From Streptomyces sp. col6 (GTDB taxonomy: Bacteria; Actinomycetota; Actinomycetes; Streptomycetales; Streptomycetaceae), in NCBI RefSeq assembly GCF_008042035.1, contig NZ_RDBL01000029.1, forward strand, positions 376,846-412,547: a stretch of 35,702 nt of DNA, in the 5' to 3' direction. The notes under the pieces were generated by a model, which had not been told where the DNA came from, did not search any database, and worked only from the letters and a program-made list of their open reading frames with translations. This document shows, piece after piece, positions 1 through 6,874 of this stretch (position 1 is the first letter of the stretch; each line of letters begins with the position of its first letter). A program made the position numbers and the translations under genes.

Positions 1-98
1 CTCCTCCGGCGTGAGCGGCGTGACGGCCATCCGATAGGGCGGCGTACTTTCGGACGCCGCCCTATCGGATGGCCGTCACGCCGCTCACGCCGGAGGAG
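1..98. repeat. 45-bp perfect fold-back inverted repeat at the left edge
   Basis: Bases 1-45 are the exact reverse complement of 54-98, separated by an 8-base loop (46-53). The right arm contains the first codons of the GNAT reading frame, so the left arm is an inverted copy of a gene start. The left arm begins at base 1, so the palindrome may extend beyond the window. A transcription terminator is unlikely, because the repeat covers coding sequence and its arms are far longer than needed. A fold-back chimera at a contig end, or a real inversion breakpoint, fits better. Confidence 0.9.
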
Positions 99-710
99 GC
101 CGGGGCGCTCGCCGCTCACCTGGAGAGCATCGGGGACGACGTTCCCGGGGTCAACGCGGACAGGGGGACCTCCGCCGCGTTCGCGGAGGCGTGGCGGGTG
201 CGTACGGGGGTGGAGCCACGGCTGCACGAGCGGACGCGGCTCTACCGGCTCGGGGAGCTCCAGCGGCCGGAGCCGGCGCCGGAGGGGCGTGGCCGGGTCG
301 CCGGGGAGGGGGACCGGGAGCTGCTCATGCGGTGGTACGCGGGGTTCGTGCGGGACATCGGCGGGGGCGGTTTCCACGACCCCGGTGCATGGGCCGACAG
401 GCGGATCGCCGGCCGCAGCATCACCCTCTGGGAGACGCCCGACGGGGTGCCCGTCTCGATGGCTGGGCTGACGCCCCTGGTCGCCGGGCAGATCCGGGTG
501 GCGCCCGTCTACACGCCGGACGGCCTGCGGGGGCGCGGTTACGCGGGTGCGGCGACCGTCGAGGCGAGTCTCGCCGCGCTCGCGCAGGGCGCGGAGGAGG
601 TGCTGCTCTTCGCGGACCTCGCCAACCCCATCAGCAACGGCCTCTATCAGCGCATCGGCTACCGGCCGGTGACGGACTTCGTGGTGTACGACCTGACGGC
701 CGGGGCGTGA
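69..710 (+). CDS. GNAT-family N-acetyltransferase, 5'-truncated
   Basis: This frame encodes a GNAT acetyltransferase C-terminal region. The acetyl-CoA binding core is visible around residues 150-165 as RGRGYAGAAT, preceded by a beta strand (IRVAPVYTP) and followed by LLFADLANPISNGLYQRIGY, the usual GNAT beta5/alpha4 segment. The acceptor substrate is unknown. The first ATG (69) gives 213 aa but has no ribosome binding site. Upstream codons in the same frame (48-68) still read like protein (FRTPPYR). From memory, related Streptomyces proteins are about 280 aa and carry such a segment before the region that starts here. Upstream of base 46 the sequence becomes the inverted repeat and gains in-frame stops (12-14, 21-23). 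I infer that the true N-terminus, roughly 70 residues, is missing. The gene converges on argS across a shared hairpin. Confidence 0.8.
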   Translation: MAVTPLTPEEAGALAAHLESIGDDVPGVNADRGTSAAFAEAWRVRTGVEPRLHERTRLYRLGELQRPEPAPEGRGRVAGEGDRELLMRWYAGFVRDIGGGGFHDPGAWADRRIAGRSITLWETPDGVPVSMAGLTPLVAGQIRVAPVYTPDGLRGRGYAGAATVEASLAALAQGAEEVLLFADLANPISNGLYQRIGYRPVTDFVVYDLTAGA

Positions 711-738
711 CCTCCCCGCCACCTCGGTGGCGGGGAGG
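711..738. terminator. Bidirectional hairpin terminator between GNAT gene and argS
   Basis: Perfect 13-bp GC-rich inverted repeat, 711-723 against 726-738, with only 2 bases between the arms, so the apical pairs must open to form a loop. It starts directly after the GNAT stop codon and lies 9 bases from the argS stop codon. It is therefore placed to end both convergent transcripts. There is no U-run, as is common in Streptomyces. Confidence 0.75.
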
Positions 739-747
739 CACAGCCGG

Positions 748-2475
748 TCACATCTGGTCGGGCGTCTCGATGCCGAGGAGGCCGAGGCCCAGTTCGAGCG
801 TCCGGGCGGTGATGTCGCACAGGACCAGCCGGCTCTGCTTGACGTCGCCCTCGGAGCGCAGCACCGGGCACTTCTCGTAGAAGCTGGTGAAGGCGCTGGC
901 CAGGCCGTAGAGGTAGTTGGCGAGCTTGTGGAACTCCAGCGTTTCGGCGACCTCGGAGATGAGGCTGTCGAACTGCAGGAGTTCCAGGGCCAGTGCCCGC
1001 TCGGCAGGCTCCGTGATGACCAGCTTGTCGACACCCGTCAGCGGCTGTTCGACGCCGGCCTTCCGGAAGATCGAGCAGATGCGGGCACGCGCGTACTGCA
1101 GGTAGGGCGCGGTGTTGCCCTCGAACGACAGCATGCGGTCGTAGTCGAAGACGTAGTCCTTGAGACGGTCCGTCGACAGGTCGGCGTACTTGACCGCCCC
1201 GATGCCGACCTGTCTCGCGACCTCGGCGCGGGTCTTCTCGTCCAGTTGCGGGTTCTTCTCGGCGATGACCGCGGAGGCCCGTACGACCGCCTCTTCGAGC
1301 AGGTCGACGAGCTTCACGGAGACGCCCGCACGGGTGCGGAGCATCTTGCCGTCGTCCCCGAGGATCGATCCGTGGCCGACGTGCTCGGCGCGGGCCGGCG
1401 GGGCGAGCCAGCCCGCGTCCTTGGCCACGTCGTAGATCATCCCGAGGTGCTGGCGCTGCGGCAGGCCGACGACGTACAGCAGCCGGGTCGCATCCAGGTT
1501 CCGCAGGCGGTGCCGGATGGTCGCCAGGTCGGTGGCGCCGTAGCCGAAGCCTCCGTCGCCCTTCTTGACGATGATGGGCAGCGGGTCGCCGTTGCGGTTG
1601 GTGTAGCCGTCGGGGAAGACGCACTGGGCGCCCTCGCTCTCGCGGAGCAGGCCGATCTCGTCGAGCTCGTCCACGACCGACTGGAGCTGGTCGTTGTAGT
1701 AGCTCTCGCCGAAGAAGTCGTCCTCGGTGAGCCGTACGCCGAGCATGCCGTAGACGGTCAGGAAGTACTTCTTGGACTCGTCGACGAGGGTCTGCCAGAG
1801 GCGCAGCGTGACCTCGTCGCCGCTCTGGAGCAGCACGACGCGCTTGCGGGCGCGGTCCTTGAAGGTCTCGTCCGCGTCGAACTTCACACGGGCGGCCCGG
1901 TAGAAGCCGTTCAGGTCGCCGACGGACAGCTCGTGGGCCGCCTCGCTCTCACCGATGTCGAGGAGGTGCTCCACGAGCATGCCGAAGGGCGTGCCCCACT
2001 CACCGATGTGGTTCATCCGCATGACGGTGTTGCCCTGCCACTCCAGCAGGCGCACGGCGGCGTCACCGATGATCGTCGAACGGAGGTGTCCGACGTGCAT
2101 CTCCTTCGCCGCGTTCGGCGCGGAGTAGTCGACGACGATCTTCTCCGGGTCCTTCGCCTGCGGTACGGCGAGCCGCTCGTCGCCGGCGGTGTCGGCGAGG
2201 AGCCGGGCGAGGACCTCGTCCGAGAGGGTCAGGTTGATGAAGCCGGGGCCGGAGATCTCGACCGTCGAGCACAGGTCGTCGAGCTGGGCGGCCTCCACGA
2301 CCCGGGCGGCGATCTCACGGGGGTTCCCGCCGATCTTGCGCACGAGGGCGAGGGCGGCGTCGGACTGGAAGTGCGCGTGCTGGGATCGTCGGATGACCGG
2401 GTCGACGGGGGCGCCGGCTACGGCTTCGAACGCGGGGGCCAGCCGCTGGTGCAGCAATTCTTCCAGATTCGCCAT
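748..2475 (-). CDS. argS: Arginyl-tRNA synthetase
   Basis: Class I aminoacyl-tRNA synthetase that charges tRNA-Arg with arginine in the cytoplasm. The 575-aa product begins with the Arg-tRNA synthetase N-terminal additional domain (about 1-100). The HIGH-type signature is HVGH at 127-130, in the context SAPNAAKEMHVGHLRST. The KMSKS-equivalent loop is GKMLRTRAG near 376-384. The C-terminal 120 residues are the helical DALR anticodon-binding domain, ending DQM. The length is typical of the family. The ATG at 2475 has no Shine-Dalgarno sequence, but a TAGATT hexamer ends 6 bases before it, so the message may be leaderless. It is transcribed alone towards the GNAT gene. Confidence 0.97.
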   Translation of the reverse strand: MANLEELLHQRLAPAFEAVAGAPVDPVIRRSQHAHFQSDAALALVRKIGGNPREIAARVVEAAQLDDLCSTVEISGPGFINLTLSDEVLARLLADTAGDERLAVPQAKDPEKIVVDYSAPNAAKEMHVGHLRSTIIGDAAVRLLEWQGNTVMRMNHIGEWGTPFGMLVEHLLDIGESEAAHELSVGDLNGFYRAARVKFDADETFKDRARKRVVLLQSGDEVTLRLWQTLVDESKKYFLTVYGMLGVRLTEDDFFGESYYNDQLQSVVDELDEIGLLRESEGAQCVFPDGYTNRNGDPLPIIVKKGDGGFGYGATDLATIRHRLRNLDATRLLYVVGLPQRQHLGMIYDVAKDAGWLAPPARAEHVGHGSILGDDGKMLRTRAGVSVKLVDLLEEAVVRASAVIAEKNPQLDEKTRAEVARQVGIGAVKYADLSTDRLKDYVFDYDRMLSFEGNTAPYLQYARARICSIFRKAGVEQPLTGVDKLVITEPAERALALELLQFDSLISEVAETLEFHKLANYLYGLASAFTSFYEKCPVLRSEGDVKQSRLVLCDITARTLELGLGLLGIETPDQM

Positions 2476-2481
2476 TCGAAG

Positions 2482-2512
2482 AATCTAACCGAGTCAAAAG
2501 AGGGGTGTCCAA
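2482..2512 (-). promoter_or_regulatory. Candidate leaderless promoter of argS
   Basis: On the minus strand, TAGATT (2487-2482) lies 6 bases before the argS ATG. TTGGAC (2512-2507) lies upstream with a 19-bp spacer, slightly long for a housekeeping promoter. No purine-rich ribosome binding site lies between the hexamer and the start. Transcription would begin at or next to the A of ATG. Confidence 0.45.
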
Positions 2513-2711
2513 TCACATCACGGGCGCCCGGCCCGCCGTCGGCATCCGGTCCGTATCCCCACGTCACCGCAGGCGAGACCGCCGTCACAGCGGCCGGGAA
2601 AAGAGAGGCGAAACGCTCCCTCCGGGACCGGTCGCGGGGAGGATGATCCACAGGCCGCAAGCATGCGCATGCCACCCCCGGGTGGCCTGCGAGGAGAGGG
2701 AGGGAACAGGC

Positions 2712-3746
2712 ATGGGGATACGTCACGGTGGATGGCGCCCTGAACGGCTGCGGGAGGTGCGGGAGGCTCGGGGGCTGACCGTCTCCGAGACCGGTGGCCT
2801 GTTACGGGAGGCGGTCCGGGCCCTCGGCCTGACGGGGCCGGAGGCGGCCGAGCGGGAGATCCGGCGGCACGAGACGGGTGAGGCGTACCCGGCCCCCGGC
2901 TTCCGGCGCGCCTACTGCCTGGCCCTCGGCCGTACGGAATCCGGGCTCGGGTTCCGTGACGCGTTGCCCGGGGAGGCCGCCGGGGCCGTTCCGCTGCCGG
3001 CCCTCACGGGGACGTGGCACGCCGATCTCCGGGCAGCCCTGGAAAGGAGTCCGGGCCCGCTCACCGGCACCGCCGCCCAGGACGTGTGCCGCCGCATCGC
3101 CTCCGCCTGGAGCGCGCGTCGCGCCGGGGCCGCCGACGAGGCCCGGCCCACCCTGCTGCTCGTGTGCGGGTACGCCGGGAGCGGCAAGTCGGAGTTCGCG
3201 CGCTTCGTGAGCCGGATGACCGGGTGGCCCGTGCTGGACAAGGACCCCCTCGCCCGGCCCCTGGTCGAGCGCCTGCTCGCGGCGGCGGGGTGCGAGCCCG
3301 ACGACCGGCATTCCGTGTTCTACCGCGAGCAGGTCCGTCCGCAGGAGTACGCGTGCCTCATGGCGGCGGCCGACGCCTGTGCGGAGGCCGGGGCGAGCGC
3401 CGTGCTGTCCGCGCCCTTCGTCGCCGAGGTGACCGATCCGGGGTGGCTGGAGCGGCTGGCCGAGCAGTGCGCGGCGCACGGGACGGACGTGTCCGTCGCC
3501 TGGGTGCACAGCGACCCGGAGACCATGCACGAGCACATCACCTTCCGCGCCGCCGCCCGCGACCGGTGGAAGCTCGGCCACTGGGACGCGTACGCCGCCG
3601 GGCTCGACCCGGACCTGCGGCCCGCCGGGCCCCATCTGCTCGTCGACAACCGGGGCGGGTCCGCCGTCTCGTTCACCGATCAGGTGCTGCGGCTCTTCGG
3701 GGGCGCGGCAGCCGAATCCCCTCGCAAGGGAGCCACCCATGTCTGA
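2712..3746 (+). CDS. XRE-type HTH fused to a P-loop kinase-like domain, with a TTA codon
   Basis: A 344-aa fusion. Residues 8-85 resemble an XRE helix-turn-helix (RLREVREARGLTVSETGGLL, then an E-x-x-RRHETGEAYP stretch). Residues 148-330 form a small P-loop kinase/AAA_33-like domain: Walker A GYAGSGKS (153-160), a DKD (176-178), and an arginine-rich lid FRAAARDRWK (278-287). This resembles zeta-toxin or small-molecule kinases; the substrate is unknown. The start at 2712 is chosen because GGAGAGGGAGG lies just upstream; a longer in-frame extension back to 2505 looks non-coding. Codon 31 (2802-2804) is TTA, the only TTA I found in the confident genes here, which implies dependence on the bldA tRNA. 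The 3' end overlaps the flavoprotein gene by 8 bp, so the two are probably translationally coupled. Confidence 0.82.
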   Translation: MGIRHGGWRPERLREVREARGLTVSETGGLLREAVRALGLTGPEAAEREIRRHETGEAYPAPGFRRAYCLALGRTESGLGFRDALPGEAAGAVPLPALTGTWHADLRAALERSPGPLTGTAAQDVCRRIASAWSARRAGAADEARPTLLLVCGYAGSGKSEFARFVSRMTGWPVLDKDPLARPLVERLLAAAGCEPDDRHSVFYREQVRPQEYACLMAAADACAEAGASAVLSAPFVAEVTDPGWLERLAEQCAAHGTDVSVAWVHSDPETMHEHITFRAAARDRWKLGHWDAYAAGLDPDLRPAGPHLLVDNRGGSAVSFTDQVLRLFGGAAAESPRKGATHV

Positions 3747-4266
3747 GCGTCCGGTCGTCCACCTCGTCGGCTGCGGGTCACGGCCCACCGGTGATCTGCC
3801 CGCGTTCGCCGCCGAGTTGCGGGACGCCGGGTGGGTTCCCTATGTCGTCCCCACCCCTGTCGGGGGCCTGTTCCTGGACGTCGGGCGTGCCGAGGCCGCG
3901 TCGGGGCAGGGCGTGCACGGTGCGTTCGACCCGGACGACCCGGTGGGGCTGCCGCAGGCGGACGCGGTCGTCGTCGCGCCCGCCACGTACAACACGGTCG
4001 TGAAGCTCGCCGCGGGCATCGCGGACACGCTGGCCCTCTCGGTGACCGCCGACGCGATCGGGGGCGGGGCCCCGGTGGTCGTCGTGCCGTGGACGAACAG
4101 CAGGCTCGCCGGCCACCCGGTGTTCGCGCCCGCCGTGGAGACCCTGCGGGCGTGGGGCGTCCGGGTCGTGGCCGCGGATCAGGCCGGGCCGTTCCCGTGG
4201 GCGGCGGTGCGGGAGGCGCTGGAGGAGGCGCGGGGCGCCCTCGTCAGCGGGTCACCTCGACCGTGA
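3739..4266 (+). CDS. HFCD-family flavoprotein (phosphopantothenoylcysteine decarboxylase-like)
   Basis: A 175-aa Rossmann-like protein of the homo-oligomeric flavin-containing Cys decarboxylase family (relatives of CoaC, EpiD and Dfp). The flavin-site signature is VVVAPATYNTVVKLAAGIAD, followed by PVVVVPWTNSRLAGHPVF. The N-terminal VHLVGCGSRPTGDLPAF gives the first beta-alpha unit. No CoaB domain follows, so it is not the bifunctional coenzyme A enzyme, and the substrate cannot be told. The ATG at 3739 follows AAGGGAG and lies inside the end of the upstream XRE/P-loop gene, so the pair should act in one process. The 3' end overlaps the convergent GyrB-like gene by 23 bp. Confidence 0.82.
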   Translation: MSERPVVHLVGCGSRPTGDLPAFAAELRDAGWVPYVVPTPVGGLFLDVGRAEAASGQGVHGAFDPDDPVGLPQADAVVVAPATYNTVVKLAAGIADTLALSVTADAIGGGAPVVVVPWTNSRLAGHPVFAPAVETLRAWGVRVVAADQAGPFPWAAVREALEEARGALVSGSPRP

Positions 4267-4843
4267 GGTGCGGCGGCCACTGCGCGAGCCCGGCCTCCGT
4301 CGCCCCGGCGAGCCCGGCCGCGGGGCGGAAGTGGACCCGGGTGCCCGTGGTGCCGTCGTCCGGGACCGGGGTCAGGTCCGTCACCGGGACGCCGTGCTCG
4401 TAGCGCTGGGTCCAGGAGCCGCCGGCGCGGCGGTTGGTGTGGACGAGCCAGTCGCTGAGCGCGGCGACCACGGACATGCCCCGGCGCGGGTGGCCGTCGG
4501 GGAGGGCCGGGGCGTCGGGGGCGTCGAAGAAGCGCAGGTCCTTCGTGGCCATGACCGGCTTCTTCACCGGCCGGCCCGCCGCGTCGAGGCGGGTGTCGGT
4601 GCCCCGGCCGTCGTCCGTGACGGAGACCGAGCCGTCCGCGTGCAGCGTGACGCGGGCATGGCCGCCGCCGGTGCACTCCGCCTCGTCCGCCGCGTAGGCG
4701 AGGACTTCGAGGACCAGGTGGCGTACACCGCCGGGGGCGTACGTCTGCGGGGCCGAGCGGATCGCGTCCAGGTGGGCGTGGTCCGTCCCGGCCGCCCAGT
4801 CGTGCGTGGTGTTGCGCCAGGAAGCGCGTACGGCGTCCGTCAT
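4244..4843 (-). CDS. Stand-alone GyrB-type GHKL ATPase-domain protein
   Basis: The 199-aa protein aligns by eye with the first part of DNA gyrase B only. GVRHLVLEVLAYAADEAE corresponds to the N-box, HADGSVSVTDDGRG to the G1 box, GMSVVAALSDWLVHTNRR to the gyrase segment after the ATP lid, and GTTGTRVHFRP to the strand that follows. There is no transducer domain, Toprim domain or DNA-gate part. The usual magnesium-binding Asn of the N-box (DNS in GyrB) is replaced (AYAA), while the catalytic-type Glu is kept, so ATP may be bound but turned over poorly. The start overlaps the stop of the upstream membrane gene as ATGA (4840-4843), so translation is coupled. Its role is unknown. Confidence 0.8.
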   Translation of the reverse strand: MTDAVRASWRNTTHDWAAGTDHAHLDAIRSAPQTYAPGGVRHLVLEVLAYAADEAECTGGGHARVTLHADGSVSVTDDGRGTDTRLDAAGRPVKKPVMATKDLRFFDAPDAPALPDGHPRRGMSVVAALSDWLVHTNRRAGGSWTQRYEHGVPVTDLTPVPDDGTTGTRVHFRPAAGLAGATEAGLAQWPPHLTVEVTR

Positions 4844-6675
4844 CGCAGCTCGTCCGGGCAGGGCGTGCCGGGCGGGAGCTGGTAGGGGGCGCCCACGCGG
4901 TAGGTGCCGGGGCGCGGGGCCAGGAGTTCCGTCCACTCGTCGCCGTCCTCGTCTGCGTCCACCTTGATCAGGCAGCCGTTCTCGTTGACGAAGGACCTCG
5001 GGGTGTCCTTGTCCTCGCGGTCCTTGGACGCCTCGGTCTCCTGGGGGCGCTCCAGGCCCTTGCCGTCCTCGTCGACGAGGGCGAGCCAGGGCGAGTACGG
5101 GATGCGGATCAGGACCCGGCCCGCCTTCTTCACGTCGATGGTCAGCTCGCCCTCGTCCGCGCGCCGCACCGTCGCGGGCGGGTCGGCGAGCGGGACGGGG
5201 CTGTCGACCTCGAAGAGCCGCCAGTCGGCGTTGGACCAGATCGCCTTCAGGTACGGCAGCCCCTGGCCGACCAGTTCCGCCTCCTGGCGCGCCCCGCTGG
5301 AGTCGGGGTCGCCCTGCGGCAGCACCACGTAGTGCACCGCCCAGCGGTCGAGCCACTGGCGGTAGTTGATGGCGTCCAGGGTGTCGTCGTAGAAGAGGGG
5401 GTTGCGCTTCATGTCGGCCTGGCGGTTCCAGCCGCGGGCCAGGTTGACGGAGCGCGGGAGCGCGGAGGCCTCGCGGTGGCTGCTCGGGGGGACGACCTCG
5501 ACCCGGCCGCGCTCGGCGCCGACCTTCTGGAGCTGGTTGACCAGGGGCGCCAGCGAACGCGTCCAGGATGCGGTGGGGGCGGTCCTGACGATGTCGTCGA
5601 CGCCCTTGAAGCCGATCCAGGCGTTCAGCGAGACGAACGCGATGACCACCGCGTACCACTTGCGGGAGCGGGGCGCGGTGTACGGCAGCGCGGCCAGCAG
5701 GACGACGCCGGCGAACAGCATCGCCATCCGCGAGACGTTTGAGCCGATCTGCGAGTCGACGACGTACGTCAGCAGCGTCCCGGTCCCGTACACGGCCGAT
5801 GCCATGCGGACCGTCTTCCAGTCGCGCGGTACGAGGAAGAAGACGACCCACGAGAAGATGAACGGCCCCGAGAGCGTCGCGACCGACATCGGCTGCGTGC
5901 CGGAGAACGGGAACAGCCACGCGGACAGCGCGACCACCACGACCGGGGCGAGCCCCAGCGCGTACGCGCCCGGCCGCCGCTTGTTCAGGAACAGCGCGGC
6001 GGCGACCACCCCGAGGAAGAGGCCCGCGACCGGACTGCCGGCCGTCGCGAGACCCGCGAGGGGGGCGGCGACCGCGGCCTTGGCCCAGCGCTTGTAGCGC
6101 CAGCGGTACGGCCAGCAGAAGACCGCCGCCGCGGCGCCGACCGCGAACATCATGCCGAGCCCGAACGTCACCCGGCCCGACAGCGCGTTGCACAGGTAGG
6201 CGAAGACGCCCGCCATCGAGCAGGCCAGCGGATTGCGGACCGCCTTCACCCGGTACAGGATCAGCGAGGTCAGCCCGGCCGAGACGGTGCCGGCGATCAT
6301 CATCGTCGTCCGCACACCGAGCAGCGACATGAGGTACGGCGAGACCACGCTGTACGAGACGGGGTGCATGCCCCCGTACCAGGCGAGGTTGTACGCCGTG
6401 CCCGGGTGGCGGCCGACGAACTCGGCCCAGGCGTCCTGTGCCGCGATGTCGCCGCCGCTGTTGGCGAAGAAGAGGAACCACAGGATGTGGACGACCGCGG
6501 CGACCGCGGTCGTCAGCAGGACCGGGTGGCGCAGGCACCGCTGCTTGAGCTCGTCGAGACGGGCCGCCCCCGGGGAGCGCGGGGCGGGTCCGCCGTCCGC
6601 CGGTTCCGTCTCCGCCTGCGCGGGGTCCGCGGCGACGGCGTCGTCGTCCGCCCGTGTCGGCTCGGCAGTGGTCAC
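4840..6675 (-). CDS. Large multi-pass membrane protein, GT-C-like topology
   Basis: A 611-aa protein with a 40-50 residue acidic N-terminal tail, about ten hydrophobic segments through residue ~370, and a soluble C-terminal region of ~240 residues. The first extracytoplasmic loop after the first helix (SGGDIAAQDAWAEFVGRHPG) and the motif AWYGGMHPVSYS resemble GT-C or YfhO-type membrane glycosyltransferases. No certain catalytic residues are identified, so a transporter or sensor remains possible. The GTG at 6675 is preferred because GGAGGGACGGGGAGA lies just upstream; an in-frame start 21 codons earlier lacks this. The gene ends in the ATGA overlap with the GyrB-like gene. The pair is probably one transcription unit. 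Confidence 0.8.
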   Translation of the reverse strand: MTTAEPTRADDDAVAADPAQAETEPADGGPAPRSPGAARLDELKQRCLRHPVLLTTAVAAVVHILWFLFFANSGGDIAAQDAWAEFVGRHPGTAYNLAWYGGMHPVSYSVVSPYLMSLLGVRTTMMIAGTVSAGLTSLILYRVKAVRNPLACSMAGVFAYLCNALSGRVTFGLGMMFAVGAAAAVFCWPYRWRYKRWAKAAVAAPLAGLATAGSPVAGLFLGVVAAALFLNKRRPGAYALGLAPVVVVALSAWLFPFSGTQPMSVATLSGPFIFSWVVFFLVPRDWKTVRMASAVYGTGTLLTYVVDSQIGSNVSRMAMLFAGVVLLAALPYTAPRSRKWYAVVIAFVSLNAWIGFKGVDDIVRTAPTASWTRSLAPLVNQLQKVGAERGRVEVVPPSSHREASALPRSVNLARGWNRQADMKRNPLFYDDTLDAINYRQWLDRWAVHYVVLPQGDPDSSGARQEAELVGQGLPYLKAIWSNADWRLFEVDSPVPLADPPATVRRADEGELTIDVKKAGRVLIRIPYSPWLALVDEDGKGLERPQETEASKDREDKDTPRSFVNENGCLIKVDADEDGDEWTELLAPRPGTYRVGAPYQLPPGTPCPDELR

Positions 6676-6874
6676 TGCGTCTCTCCCCGTCCCTCCCCGG
6701 ACGCGTGGTTTCGGCCGGCTCTCCTGCTCGGGTCTCATGGGCCGAAAGACGCGTTCCGGGGTCCACGCGTTGCCCCCGGGACGCTAACACGCGGCGACTC
6801 CCGGCGTACGGGAAGGCCGTCCGGCCCCCGGTGGGGAGGTGCGGATTGCCCTTCCGGGCGCCCCGCGCCCCGGG

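Noticed and set aside
1..98. Linear-chromosome telomere palindrome
   Set aside because: Streptomyces ends carry several different palindromes and lie in poorly conserved arms; here the arms copy a coding sequence next to the housekeeping gene argS.
727..2646. Long open frame antisense to argS
   Set aside because: It mirrors the argS coding strand, as expected from high G/C third positions; its translation is low-complexity and argS has unambiguous motifs.
4844..6790. Minus-strand frame that would fuse the GyrB-like protein to ~650 upstream residues
   Set aside because: The upstream part is a second frame over the membrane-protein gene and is Arg/Gly/Pro-rich nonsense; the ATG at 4843 with the ATGA overlap is the natural start.
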